From CAZFBR01 sp035353495 [NCBI: uncultured bacterium] (lineage in GTDB: Bacteria > DAOPZR01), in contig CAZFBR010000019.1 in the NCBI GenBank assembly GCA_964517215.1, positions 1-24,603 on the forward strand: 24,603 nt of DNA, given 5' to 3'. The translations under genes and the position numbers were made by a program. A model generated the notes under the pieces. That model saw nothing but the letters and a program-made list of their open reading frames with translations, searched no databases and was not told the DNA's origin. Positions 14,754 through 23,263 of the stretch are shown piece by piece (the stretch's first letter is position 1; the number at the start of each line of letters is the position of its first letter).

Positions 14754-16121
14754 CTACGGGAGCGGCACGGCCAGCGGCATTGCAGCTGCCGGCGGCGCGA
14801 CAATCGCCGGCGGCGACATATGCGCCGGATCCGGCGCCGGCGCGGCGCCGATCATCTCCGGGTTCCAGCCCAGCGTCAGGAACAGCACCGCGAAGGCGAT
14901 GACATACGCCAGCGCCACATGCCAGCCGCGGCGCAGCCACGGCCCGACCGCACGCGCATGCGGGAAGAGCGTGGTAATTGCCACTCCCGCCGACGAGCCG
15001 AACCAGATCATTGAGCCGCCGAACCCGACCGTGAATGCCAGCATGCCCCAGTCGTAACACCCCTGCTTGATCGCCAGCGCGGTCAGCGGAATATTGTCGA
15101 AGACCGCGGAGACACAGCCGAGAATAAACGCGGTCTGCGCCGACGGGTCGGGCAGCTCCTTCACCGGCATCATCGACGCGCAGGTCACCAGCATGACCAG
15201 GAAGACGCTCCCCATCAGCGCGGTTTTCAGTTCGCCCCACGGCAGCTTGCGGAAGGTGGCGCCCAGCAGCAGACCCGCCCACACGCCCAGCGCGAAGAAA
15301 TCATATTTGAAGTTGGCAATGATCGCCCCAACCAAGACCAGGAAGACGATCGCAATCTTGCCGTAATCGACGGTGCCCGGCAAGTTGAGCGCGTCGCGCC
15401 GCAGGGCATGATGGTTGTTCTGCTGCCAGGCGGCAATGCTGCCGAAAATGAGATAGGCGATAACCGATCCCAGGATGCCGTGTGCCACGTTGAGGGGATG
15501 CACCCCCGCGATCCACATCAGCGTCGTGGTGGTGTCGCCCAGCACGCTCCACGCCCCGCCCGCGTTGCTGGCCGCCACGATCCCGGCGATATAACCGACA
15601 TGTACCTCTTTCTTGAACACAATCAGTGCGATCGTGCCGCCGATCAGTGCCGCGGCGATATTATCGAGGAACGACGAGATGAACCAGACCAGCCCGAGGA
15701 GCAGGAAACAGCCCGCCCAGCCGTTGGGCAGCACCGCAACGAGCTTGGCCACCACATTTGATTCTTCAAAGAGCTTGGCCAGCAGGGCGAACCCGAGCAG
15801 CAACAGGAACAGGTTGACGATAGTGCGCCATTCGTGGCCGAGATGGCTCACCAGTGAAAACGCCCCCTCATCGGGAATGGTCGCCCCGTACTTGTACATG
15901 ATGATCCCGATCAGCCCGCTCAGCGTCAACGCAAACGACCGATCGTGAAACAGGGCGATGCCGCCGATGATCATGGCGAAGAGCACAAATTCCGTGCGGA
16001 TCCCCGCCACCTTCGGCGTCAACCCCAGCGCCAGCAGCGCCGTCACCGCCACCATGAACACCATCAGCGGCACCACCTGCCGCGCGCGATCGCGCAACCG
16101 CACTTCCGCCTGTTCCGTCAT
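14754..16121 (-). CDS. NhaD/ArsB/citrate-type ion transporter superfamily permease (second NhaD-like protein)
   Basis: 455-aa inner-membrane protein with about 11-12 hydrophobic segments. The two half-repeats carry FLDNIAAALIGGTIAL (151-166) with SNAGGAWSVLGDTTTTLMW (185-203), and later VFDNIPLTALAI with GGSMIWFGSSAGV. These are the same positions as the DN and GDVTTT motifs of the NhaD at 5200-6486, so the two are distant paralogues. The substrate cannot be set from sequence: Na+/H+ exchange is likeliest, organic-anion transport possible. The last 30 residues are Ala/Pro-rich and not part of the fold. ATG 16121 has GGGAG upstream at a rather long spacing. It follows comEC by 81 bp without a terminator, so it may be the last gene of that operon; a strong terminator follows it. 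Confidence 0.85.
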   Translation of the reverse strand: MTEQAEVRLRDRARQVVPLMVFMVAVTALLALGLTPKVAGIRTEFVLFAMIIGGIALFHDRSFALTLSGLIGIIMYKYGATIPDEGAFSLVSHLGHEWRTIVNLFLLLLGFALLAKLFEESNVVAKLVAVLPNGWAGCFLLLGLVWFISSFLDNIAAALIGGTIALIVFKKEVHVGYIAGIVAASNAGGAWSVLGDTTTTLMWIAGVHPLNVAHGILGSVIAYLIFGSIAAWQQNNHHALRRDALNLPGTVDYGKIAIVFLVLVGAIIANFKYDFFALGVWAGLLLGATFRKLPWGELKTALMGSVFLVMLVTCASMMPVKELPDPSAQTAFILGCVSAVFDNIPLTALAIKQGCYDWGMLAFTVGFGGSMIWFGSSAGVAITTLFPHARAVGPWLRRGWHVALAYVIAFAVLFLTLGWNPEMIGAAPAPDPAHMSPPAIVAPPAAAMPLAVPLP

Positions 16122-16151
16122 ATCCGGTCACTCCCGCCTGGTATTTGCTCT

Positions 16152-16188
16152 GCCCGGCCGACCGGCCCCCGGCAACCGCCGGCCGGGC
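16152..16188 (-). repeat. GC-rich inverted repeat between comEC and the NhaD-type gene
   Basis: GCCCGGCC (16152-16159) and GGCCGGGC (16181-16188) are perfect inverted repeats around a 21-nt GC-rich core. No T-run follows on either strand, so it is not an intrinsic terminator. It may limit read-through or protect the mRNA end, but its function is unknown. Confidence 0.4.
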
Positions 16189-16202
16189 CGCCGGCCACCG
16201 GT

Positions 16203-19200
16203 TTATTCGTCGCCGCCGTTTTCCGCATCACCCGTCCGCGCCAGCGGGCAGAACTCTGCCACCGTCATCGCGCCGCTGCGATCAACCACCGTCGTCACCG
16301 CACCCGAACGGTCAGTGCGATGCACCCGGACGCCTGCCCGCGCATAGGCCTGTTCGGTCGCTTCCACTTCGGCAATCCGCGCCTCGTCATTGCGCCGCAG
16401 CGGCTGGAACTGGATGACGGCATCCGTGGCGCCCGTGGCGCGGATGAACGCTTCCGGATTGTTCTCCGTCATGCCATGGGCGGGGGCCAGCACGACATCA
16501 GCGCGCGCCTCAGCCCCCAACCGGGTTGCCGCCTGATTGCCAATATAGCCGCCGAACAGGATGCGCTTGTTCATGAACTCGGCGCGCCGCACCAGCGACG
16601 CATCGCCCGGCCCGTTGCCGCCCGCCGCACCCGCCGAGACCGCGGTGAGGGTGAATCCGTCGTTGCTGACGAACTGCTCGCCCGCCTTGACCGTGCGCAC
16701 GACAATCCCCTTGGCCCGGATGATTGCACCGCAGGCCTGCATGATCTTGTGCAGGTCCTCGGTTTCCGCCAGCAGGGTGCCTTCGATCAGCGTGCGGTCA
16801 TGCGTCGCCGCCGCAAATTCCTCGATGCTGCTCTCCGGAGCGAAGGCCTTCTCGTCCATCGCCGTGTACACGGTGTTCACATTGAAGTTCTCCAGGATGA
16901 ACCACAGCCCGCCGATCGCCCGCGCATCGGGATGGGTCAGGATGATCCCGTCGAAGGTTTCCATCTGGTTGCTCAGCGCCACCGGCATGATGCTGTTCTG
17001 GTCGCTGACGAACCCGCGCCGCGAGTCATAGCTGCCGAAATCAACGAGGTAATGGTCGCCGCCGGGCGCCATGATCAGCGTCCCCGCCCCGCCGTTCAAA
17101 TCCATCATGATCACCCGCAGCGTGCCCGGATCGGGATTCCACGCCAGGCCGGCCGACATCATGCCGATCACCAGCACCAGCCCGGCGGTCGCCGCCCAGC
17201 GCGTGCCGCGCGGTTTCAGCCATTCCGCCAGCCGTCCGTAGAGCGGGACCCGGCGCATGCGGAAGCGGTAGGCAAAGACCTGCTGCAGATTGCGATAGCC
17301 GTGCCGCGCACGATCATAGAAGAACTTGTCGAAGAAAATGAACGCTGCGATAATCGTGTAGAATCCCAGCAACTGGCCCATGGTCGGCTTGAGGGCGATG
17401 GGGTAGGTGAACACCTGCGCCGTCAGCTTCGCCACGCGCATCAACAACTCGATACCGAGATAATCGGCGGCGTTGAGCGCAAAGGCGAGCGGCATGCCGA
17501 TGATCGGGATGAGCCCGATCAGCACCGCGCACAACCCGACCTGGATGATGATTCCGAGCCCCGGAAACGCAATCAGGTTGGCAAACAGCCCGCCAATCGG
17601 CGTGCGATAGAAATACCACGATGAGGTGGGGAGCACCATGCCGAACTGGATGGCCACCTGCGCCGCCGCAAACGACGCGAGGAATGCGGGCAGGCAGCGG
17701 AAGGCGAGGAACTGCGGGTGAATCCACTTCTTCCAGCCCGAGAACAGGCGGATATCGTTATACCCGCTCCAGATACGATGCAGACGGTACTGGTTGCGAA
17801 AGCGGTTGTTGAATTTCGTCGTCAGCGCCGCCAGTACCACCGTCACCACGAACACCGGCGCCAGATAGAGTGCCGTGCGGGTGATCGTCGTCGGGTGGAA
17901 GATGGCAAAGACCAGCGTGCCGGCGATGATCCCCAGCAGCATCACCACCGAGGTCATGCCGTAGGCGATGCGCGAGAACAGCCGGTTCACCGGGCCCGAG
18001 ATCCACGACAGCGACAGCACCGCCCCGAATGACAGGGTCACCGTCGGATCGAAGATCATCAGCGGTGAGAAATACGGGAAGGCATGCACCGCCAGCAGCA
18101 GGAACGCCGCAATCCCGATGGCCGAACGCACCGCCGCCCGGATGTCCTGCCCGAGGAAGGTCTTGGTGAATTCGTACAGGAAGAGCATGATGAAGGCACG
18201 CACCGTCGGGGGGCCGATCCCCGTCACCACCAGGAAGATAAAGAGCATGATAAACAGCAGCACGAACGACAGGGCGGGGTTGAGCCGCATGGAGGCGAGG
18301 ATCATCTTCAGGGTGATGTAGACCATCAGCAGGTGCGCCCCGGCGACAACCAGCACCCAGGCCATCCCCGCCCACTTGAACTCGCCCTCCTCCTTCTTCG
18401 GCAGCCCGACCTTCAGCCCGTAAATGATGCCGCCCTGAAAGGCGGAATGCGGATAGGGGAGCGTCTGCTTCATGATCGCCAGCAGGCGCTTCTTGACGTC
18501 CAGCGAGAAGCGGATGGCGAAGCTGGCCTCTTTCATCCCGTTGCTGGTGATCTGCTCCGGCCGTCCCACCACGGTCTGCGCATAGATGTCGCGGTGGTTG
18601 AGATGCTTCAGCTGGTCGAATGCGCCGGGATTGGCCGCCGGTTCCGGCTGGGCGAAATCGCTGGTCACCGCAACTTCCTCGCCGTAGTTGAAATTCTCAA
18701 AGCCCGCAACATTCTTGCTCACCTTGACCAGGACCAGGCCGTTGGTCACGGGCTGCACCTGGCCGTCCGCCGGCTGATAGCTGCTCGGGCGCAGGAAGAG
18801 CCAGACATGGCGTTCGCGGAATTCCGGCTCGCGGATGATCACCCCCGTAACAGTCGCGGTCTGCGACTGGCCCGGTGGCGGCAGGTACCGGATGATATGC
18901 TGCGGCGCGCTGCGGTCGGTGGCGAAATTGAAATTGATCACCCCGAACGCGAACGCCACCACCACCAGCGCGGCGGAAAGCCAGCGGGTAAACCGGTGTT
19001 CGCTGAACGTGTCCTCGATCAGAAAGAGCACGCTGGCCTCCGGCAGCTGCCGTTTGCGCAGCCAGATGAACAGGGCATACAGCGCCACCAGCGGCCCGAA
19101 GAGCAGCACGGTCACTGGGATCAGCCCGAAGCCGCGCAGATAGCCATAGGAATCGCCCAGGTTCCATTCATAGGCAAGCGACAGCCCGATGCCGGCCAGG

Positions 19201-19319
19201 TAGGGGAGCGCACAGATCTCCATGCATTGCACCAGCTTGATGAACAGCAGTTTCAGCAGAATCCCAAAATCACGCACGGCACTTGCGCGATGGGGTGTGG
19301 TCGTGGTCATGGCGCTCAT
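16203..19319 (-). CDS. comEC: ComEC/Rec2-family DNA channel protein with degenerate metallo-beta-lactamase domain
   Basis: 1038 aa, longer than the usual 700-850. Residues about 20-130 are membrane helices, 150-255 an OB-fold (DUF4131-like) ending in NPGAFDQLKHLNHRDIYAQ, and about 285-700 the polytopic competence domain with GMAWVLVVAGAHLLMV matching the family's GLSHLLAISGLHV. Residues about 745-1020 are the C-terminal metallo-beta-lactamase (MBL) domain. The family forms the inner-membrane path for single-stranded DNA in transformation. The MBL metal ligands are altered: the HPDADH-type motif reads HPDARA (796-801), the Asp of TGD is Tyr925, and HHG reads AHG (947-949). ATG 19319 overlaps the preceding stop (ATGA) and has GGGAGG upstream. 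It is probably intact as a channel but doubtful as a nuclease. Confidence 0.9.
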   Translation of the reverse strand: MSAMTTTTPHRASAVRDFGILLKLLFIKLVQCMEICALPYLAGIGLSLAYEWNLGDSYGYLRGFGLIPVTVLLFGPLVALYALFIWLRKRQLPEASVLFLIEDTFSEHRFTRWLSAALVVVAFAFGVINFNFATDRSAPQHIIRYLPPPGQSQTATVTGVIIREPEFRERHVWLFLRPSSYQPADGQVQPVTNGLVLVKVSKNVAGFENFNYGEEVAVTSDFAQPEPAANPGAFDQLKHLNHRDIYAQTVVGRPEQITSNGMKEASFAIRFSLDVKKRLLAIMKQTLPYPHSAFQGGIIYGLKVGLPKKEEGEFKWAGMAWVLVVAGAHLLMVYITLKMILASMRLNPALSFVLLFIMLFIFLVVTGIGPPTVRAFIMLFLYEFTKTFLGQDIRAAVRSAIGIAAFLLLAVHAFPYFSPLMIFDPTVTLSFGAVLSLSWISGPVNRLFSRIAYGMTSVVMLLGIIAGTLVFAIFHPTTITRTALYLAPVFVVTVVLAALTTKFNNRFRNQYRLHRIWSGYNDIRLFSGWKKWIHPQFLAFRCLPAFLASFAAAQVAIQFGMVLPTSSWYFYRTPIGGLFANLIAFPGLGIIIQVGLCAVLIGLIPIIGMPLAFALNAADYLGIELLMRVAKLTAQVFTYPIALKPTMGQLLGFYTIIAAFIFFDKFFYDRARHGYRNLQQVFAYRFRMRRVPLYGRLAEWLKPRGTRWAATAGLVLVIGMMSAGLAWNPDPGTLRVIMMDLNGGAGTLIMAPGGDHYLVDFGSYDSRRGFVSDQNSIMPVALSNQMETFDGIILTHPDARAIGGLWFILENFNVNTVYTAMDEKAFAPESSIEEFAAATHDRTLIEGTLLAETEDLHKIMQACGAIIRAKGIVVRTVKAGEQFVSNDGFTLTAVSAGAAGGNGPGDASLVRRAEFMNKRILFGGYIGNQAATRLGAEARADVVLAPAHGMTENNPEAFIRATGATDAVIQFQPLRRNDEARIAEVEATEQAYARAGVRVHRTDRSGAVTTVVDRSGAMTVAEFCPLARTGDAENGGDE

Positions 19320-22300
19320 TCCTCATCCTCCCGTCCCGGCTGCTGTTCATTGCCGACATACAGAATCTCGCTGTCAACCGCCTCGGCATCGCTGACCGGT
19401 TCCAACGGCGGCCGGCAGAGCGGGCATTCGACCTGATGGTCGCATGACGCGCAATGGCGGTTGAGTTCCGGCGGGAACAGCAGCATCCCCACCAGCGGGT
19501 CACTGCCGCTGTTGCGATACAGCTCCTGACGCCAGCGCAGCTCGCGGGTCACCCGGTTCACCCGCTGGGCGATTGCCTCCTGATCGGCCGGCGTGCGGTG
19601 CGTGGTCAGGGCACGATCGAAGTTCACGAACAGGAAGCGCAAACTGTCCGGTTCCAGCGGCTGATAGCCGGAACAGGCCAGCTTGCCGCCGCGCGCAGCA
19701 AGATAGTAGAGCGTCATCTGCCGGTCGCGCGCCAGTTCCTCGTCGCTGTACAGCTTCGGGTTGGTCTTGTAGTCGACCAGTTCCACTCCGCCGTCTTCGC
19801 GCCGGTCGATGCGGTCGATCGAGCCGGTGAGCAGCGTCTCGCCCAGCGGGAACTCGAAATACTCCTCGTTCGCCAGCGCCGGCCGGTACTGCCCGCCGGC
19901 AATGAATGTCTGATGGTAATCCCGGCACATGCGCAATCCGCGGGCGCGGTAGAATTCCTCCTCCGCTGCGGAGCGGTACCCGGCACTGACCCAGTTGCTG
20001 CAAAAGGCGTTCTCCACCTCCAGCAGCGTCGGCACGCTGTCGTCGTCGCGGCGGTACACCTCCTCCATCGCCTTATGAAAGGTGATGCCGAGCGAGAAAA
20101 AGGCCTTGGCCCGGGGCATCTTCCGGTCAAGATAGCGCGCCCGATAGCTGTGCGGGCATTTCTCGAAGGAGTTCATCTTGGAGAAGCTCAGGCGGAACAG
20201 CGAACGGTCCACCGCGGCATACTTGGCCGCCGCTTCCTGCCGGAACGCCTCGTCGCTCATGCCCGCCGGTTTCCTGAACAGCACCTGCCCGTCGCGAATG
20301 ATCGCCGGGCAGTCGTATTTGCCCGTGCACTTCCCGCCGCATACCGTCATCCCCGTGCACCAGGCCGGGCAGCCGCTGCGATATTCGCACCAGCTGCAGA
20401 CCATGCTGCGGCAGGGGGAATAGTTGCGGGCGCGGATGCCGCCCGAAACCCTCCTGATCGTGGCCTTGAGCGCCGGCATCTTCTCCGGCAGATACGGCAC
20501 TTCCACCGCCTGCATTGTGATGCGCTGGCGCCGGCGCTTGAACTGGCGCAGGGTCGATCCGACCCGCCCCTTGATATTGGCGGCGGTCAGCGACCCCGCC
20601 AGCGCCGCCGGAACATCCGCACCCGCCTGGCGGATCGCCAGTTCGGCAAACTGCTCGCGCAGGGCGGGGAGCAGGACCCGTTCGACCGCATACTCGATCT
20701 CATGCCAGTCCAGCTGGCGGGCCAGTTCGCGGGCAAAGCCGGGATTGCGCTCCGCATCGGGCGCCTGCCGGTTCAGTTCAGCCAGCAGCGTTTCCTCATT
20801 GCAGCATGCGGTGACGGCCGTGACGATGGGAACGGTGATTTGCTGGTGGATGAACGGTTCCAGCACCTGCGCCACGCGCGCCATCGCCACCGTCGTCAGC
20901 ATCCCCTGCAGGCCCGCGCCCGAAAGCTGCAGCTGCAGGTCGGCAACGATGTGCTGCTCTTCCGCCGCATCGATCTCCTGCGGCCGGGTCGCCACCACGT
21001 GATTCGTCAGCACCGTCGTCACCGCATTGAGCACGGCAGCGACCGCGTCCCGCATGGGCAGCAGCAGTGCCTTGAGCCGCGCCTGCTGCGCATCGTAAGC
21101 GGCAATCGCGCGATCGGGCCGCGTGCCGATGCCCAGCGACTGCTCCGCCCTGGTCAGCGCCACTTCCGCGCCGCTGCGCCATGCCGGCTCCAGATCGTCC
21201 GGGGTAAACGCCGTGACGAGGTTCTCCGCCAGTTCATGCACGGTGAATTCGTCGAAATTTTCCCGGTACTTCTCCGCCAGAATGCGCAGCACCTTATCCG
21301 CGACCGCCCGGATGTCGCGCACACCGGGAACTGCCGGCAGGATGGCCAGCAGATCGCCCGCCGTCAGCTGCGGCAGCTTCACCATCGTCACTGCCCGCAG
21401 TTGGCGGCGATGCACCACGCTTACCAGCCGGCGGGAGCTTTCCGCATGGTACTCCGGGAGCAGCGACTGCGCCGCCGTCGCCGCCAGCAGGCCGGCTGCG
21501 GCCGGCAGCGCCTGCCGCAGCAGGGTGGCCAGCGTATCGCGGTCGTACTTGTCCAGCAAAGCCGCCAGCACCGGTTCAAACTGGTTTTGCCAGGCCGCAG
21601 CCGCGTCGGAGAGCTTCATCTCGTCGCCGAACTGCTCGCGCACCAGCTTCGCCCCGTGCTGCTGCAGCCGGTCGCAATAGTCCTGAAGGGCGGGCACCAC
21701 CGCCGGCGTCGCCCCCGCCTGCACCGCCTCCTGCTCTTCTGCGGTCAGCGCTGCAAACAGCCGCGCCCGCACCGCCGCCCCTTCACGGTCGCCCGCCAGC
21801 CGATGCACCGGCCGGCGCACCAGCGCGTGGTGCAATTCCCTGCGGATGGCATCGGTCAACTCCTCCGCCTGCTGTTCAAAGGGATTGATCGGCGCCGCGG
21901 CGGCCGGCGCGGCCACCGTCAGATGCGCGTCCACCGCCGTCACCAGGCCCTGGGCGATGCATTCGATCAGCTCCTGCCCGCGATGCAGGTAATGGTACTG
22001 GAAGGAACCGACCCGGTCGCGCCACGCCTCGCGGCTGATGGCATAATACATTGCCGCCTGCAGGCCGGCGCCGCGGGTCACGTCACGCAGCACCGCCTCA
22101 TCGGCAATCCGTTTGCCCGTCTTGTAATCGATAATGCGGTAATCGCCGTTGGGCAGCTGGTCGATGCGATCGATGCGCCCGGTAAGATGGTGATGGAACA
22201 GCTCGGCAAACACCCATTTTTCCACCGAGCGGACCTTCCCCTCACGATTCTGGGCGGCCTCATAGTAATTATTGAGCATGGCGATGCCGTCGGCGTACGC

Positions 22301-22672
22301 CTCTTTTTCCACCTGTTCCGGCGTCCGGCCGTAATGTTTGGCCGGTTCGTCGAACAAACTGCGCCCCCAGGCGCGGGCGTAATCGCCGAATTCCGCATCC
22401 CACAACTCGGCATAGATGCCGTGCATCGCCTCCAGCGACTGCCGTTCGGGCGGCAGCTGCTCGTAAACCTGCAGCACCTCGTGGATGATCGAGCCGAAAC
22501 TCATCGGTGCTGCCGGCTTGCCGGGATGGCGGTCAACATACGACACGCGAAACTTGTAGGGGCAGGTCAGATAGTTGTTCAGCTTGGAAAATGACAGCGG
22601 CACCGGGTCGCGCAGCACATACATGAACCTCTTCCACGCCCGGCGCAGGGCGGACGGCTTAGCGGGCTGCAT
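19316..22672 (-). CDS. tandem Fe-S PD-(D/E)XK (RecB/AddB/Cas4-like) nuclease, 1118 aa
   Basis: Two RecB-type nuclease domains lie in one chain with no helicase motifs. Domain 1 has LSFSKLNNYLTCPYKF (C37), H64, GRIDRID (D168), IIDYKTGK (D182, K184), Q205xxxY209 and a C-X2-C-X5-C cluster at C759, C762, C768. Domain 2 repeats it compactly: LSFSKMNSFEKCPHSY (C839), H866, GSIDRID (D953), LVDYKTNPK (D967, K969), Q985xxxY989 and C1074, C1077, C1083. This Cys pattern is that of the AddB/Cas4 iron-sulfur cluster. Residues about 215-745, between the catalytic motifs and cluster of domain 1, are a mainly helical, Ala-rich insertion I do not recognise. ATG 22672 has GGGAGG 5 nt upstream; a TTG 7 codons earlier is less likely. 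It overlaps the 58-aa gene by 14 bp and comEC by ATGA. Confidence 0.9.
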   Translation of the reverse strand: MQPAKPSALRRAWKRFMYVLRDPVPLSFSKLNNYLTCPYKFRVSYVDRHPGKPAAPMSFGSIIHEVLQVYEQLPPERQSLEAMHGIYAELWDAEFGDYARAWGRSLFDEPAKHYGRTPEQVEKEAYADGIAMLNNYYEAAQNREGKVRSVEKWVFAELFHHHLTGRIDRIDQLPNGDYRIIDYKTGKRIADEAVLRDVTRGAGLQAAMYYAISREAWRDRVGSFQYHYLHRGQELIECIAQGLVTAVDAHLTVAAPAAAAPINPFEQQAEELTDAIRRELHHALVRRPVHRLAGDREGAAVRARLFAALTAEEQEAVQAGATPAVVPALQDYCDRLQQHGAKLVREQFGDEMKLSDAAAAWQNQFEPVLAALLDKYDRDTLATLLRQALPAAAGLLAATAAQSLLPEYHAESSRRLVSVVHRRQLRAVTMVKLPQLTAGDLLAILPAVPGVRDIRAVADKVLRILAEKYRENFDEFTVHELAENLVTAFTPDDLEPAWRSGAEVALTRAEQSLGIGTRPDRAIAAYDAQQARLKALLLPMRDAVAAVLNAVTTVLTNHVVATRPQEIDAAEEQHIVADLQLQLSGAGLQGMLTTVAMARVAQVLEPFIHQQITVPIVTAVTACCNEETLLAELNRQAPDAERNPGFARELARQLDWHEIEYAVERVLLPALREQFAELAIRQAGADVPAALAGSLTAANIKGRVGSTLRQFKRRRQRITMQAVEVPYLPEKMPALKATIRRVSGGIRARNYSPCRSMVCSWCEYRSGCPAWCTGMTVCGGKCTGKYDCPAIIRDGQVLFRKPAGMSDEAFRQEAAAKYAAVDRSLFRLSFSKMNSFEKCPHSYRARYLDRKMPRAKAFFSLGITFHKAMEEVYRRDDDSVPTLLEVENAFCSNWVSAGYRSAAEEEFYRARGLRMCRDYHQTFIAGGQYRPALANEEYFEFPLGETLLTGSIDRIDRREDGGVELVDYKTNPKLYSDEELARDRQMTLYYLAARGGKLACSGYQPLEPDSLRFLFVNFDRALTTHRTPADQEAIAQRVNRVTRELRWRQELYRNSGSDPLVGMLLFPPELNRHCASCDHQVECPLCRPPLEPVSDAEAVDSEILYVGNEQQPGREDEE

Positions 22673-22835
22673 TGCTGCCTCCCACTTCCGCAATCTTCAC
22701 GGACGGATAATAGTCACGATTGCTGTCGACGTTATTTTTCATGGTATAATTGCTGTCCAGCGCGATCACCAACAGCCCGAGTCCCAGCGAAATCACCATA
22801 ATGATCAGAATTACTTTGCCCGAAAACAAGTGCAT
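22659..22835 (-). CDS. small single-span membrane protein, 58 aa
   Basis: One strongly hydrophobic helix (about residues 7-27, KVILIIMVISLGLGLLVIAL) follows a short N-terminus; the C-terminal 30 residues are polar (NYTMKNNVDSNRDYYPS). ATG 22835 is supported by GAGGTGA at about 7 nt; an upstream in-frame ATG at 22865 lacks an SD. I recognise no family. The stop overlaps the start of the tandem nuclease gene by 14 bp, and the nuclease SD lies inside this coding sequence, so it belongs to the nuclease-comEC operon and may be a membrane partner of those proteins (inference). Confidence 0.75.
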   Translation of the reverse strand: MHLFSGKVILIIMVISLGLGLLVIALDSNYTMKNNVDSNRDYYPSVKIAEVGGSNAAR

Positions 22836-22910
22836 GTCTGTCACCTCGCCATACAGGTATACCACCGGCTGTCGCCGATGATGCTGCTGCGTTAGGATAA
22901 CAGGTTGCGG

Positions 22911-23255
22911 TTAAGGAATGGCGTGATGGTACTGCGTGAGGACCAGCCGGCGAACAACGAGGGGAATCAGCAGAACGACAACTGCCATACCCGACAGCAC
23001 CAGCACAACCGGGTCACCGGTCAGCTGGCTGGCGGCCAAAACCATGAGGTGCTGGCCCAGATTGAGTTCGATCAGGATGGCGAGATACGACAACCGTTCG
23101 CAATTCTGCTGGATGCTGCTTTGACCGCGAGCCATCAGCTCGCCCGCCTCAGCTTCCGGCGCCGCCAGCACCCCCGCGCCGGTCAGCATAACGACCGTCA
23201 GGGCCACCGCCAGCAGCCAGTGGAATTGCCAGAGCCACGCCACGAACATCTTCAT
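22911..23255 (-). CDS. hypothetical membrane protein, 114 aa
   Basis: Two hydrophobic helices (about 7-30 and 82-102) flank a middle segment with a moderately hydrophobic, amphipathic stretch (about 56-76). The first helix ends GAGVLAAPEAEA, so cleavage as a signal peptide is conceivable, but the second helix and RR following it suggest an integral protein. No family is recognised. ATG 23255 (or ATG 23249 two codons later) has no SD. The promoter at 23264-23292 places the transcription start about 2 nt before the ATG, implying a nearly leaderless mRNA. It is the first gene of the operon leading to the 58-aa protein, the tandem nuclease and comEC; 75 bp separate it from the next gene. Confidence 0.75.
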   Translation of the reverse strand: MKMFVAWLWQFHWLLAVALTVVMLTGAGVLAAPEAEAGELMARGQSSIQQNCERLSYLAILIELNLGQHLMVLAASQLTGDPVVLVLSGMAVVVLLIPLVVRRLVLTQYHHAIP

Positions 23256-23263
23256 GGCAGACA

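Noticed and set aside
16122-16202. Intrinsic terminator between comEC and the NhaD-type gene
   Set aside because: There is a strong GC inverted repeat but no T-run on either strand.
16203-19319. comEC as a pseudogene
   Set aside because: The frame is intact for 1038 codons, with conserved competence-domain features and coupled translation; only MBL ligands are changed.
19454-22594. 1046-codon open frame on the plus strand, opposite the tandem nuclease gene
   Set aside because: Its translation is rich in Arg, His and Gln with no recognisable motif, while the minus strand encodes two clear nuclease domains. High GC removes stops from the antisense frame.
19316-22672. Cas4 or another CRISPR adaptation gene
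   Set aside because: Fe-S PD-(D/E)XK motifs fit Cas4, but the protein is about five times too long, has two domains, and no cas1, cas2 or repeat array is in the window.
19316-22672. AddB helicase-nuclease subunit
   Set aside because: The Cys pattern matches AddB, but no Walker A or other helicase motif is visible in the N-terminal part, which is itself a nuclease domain.
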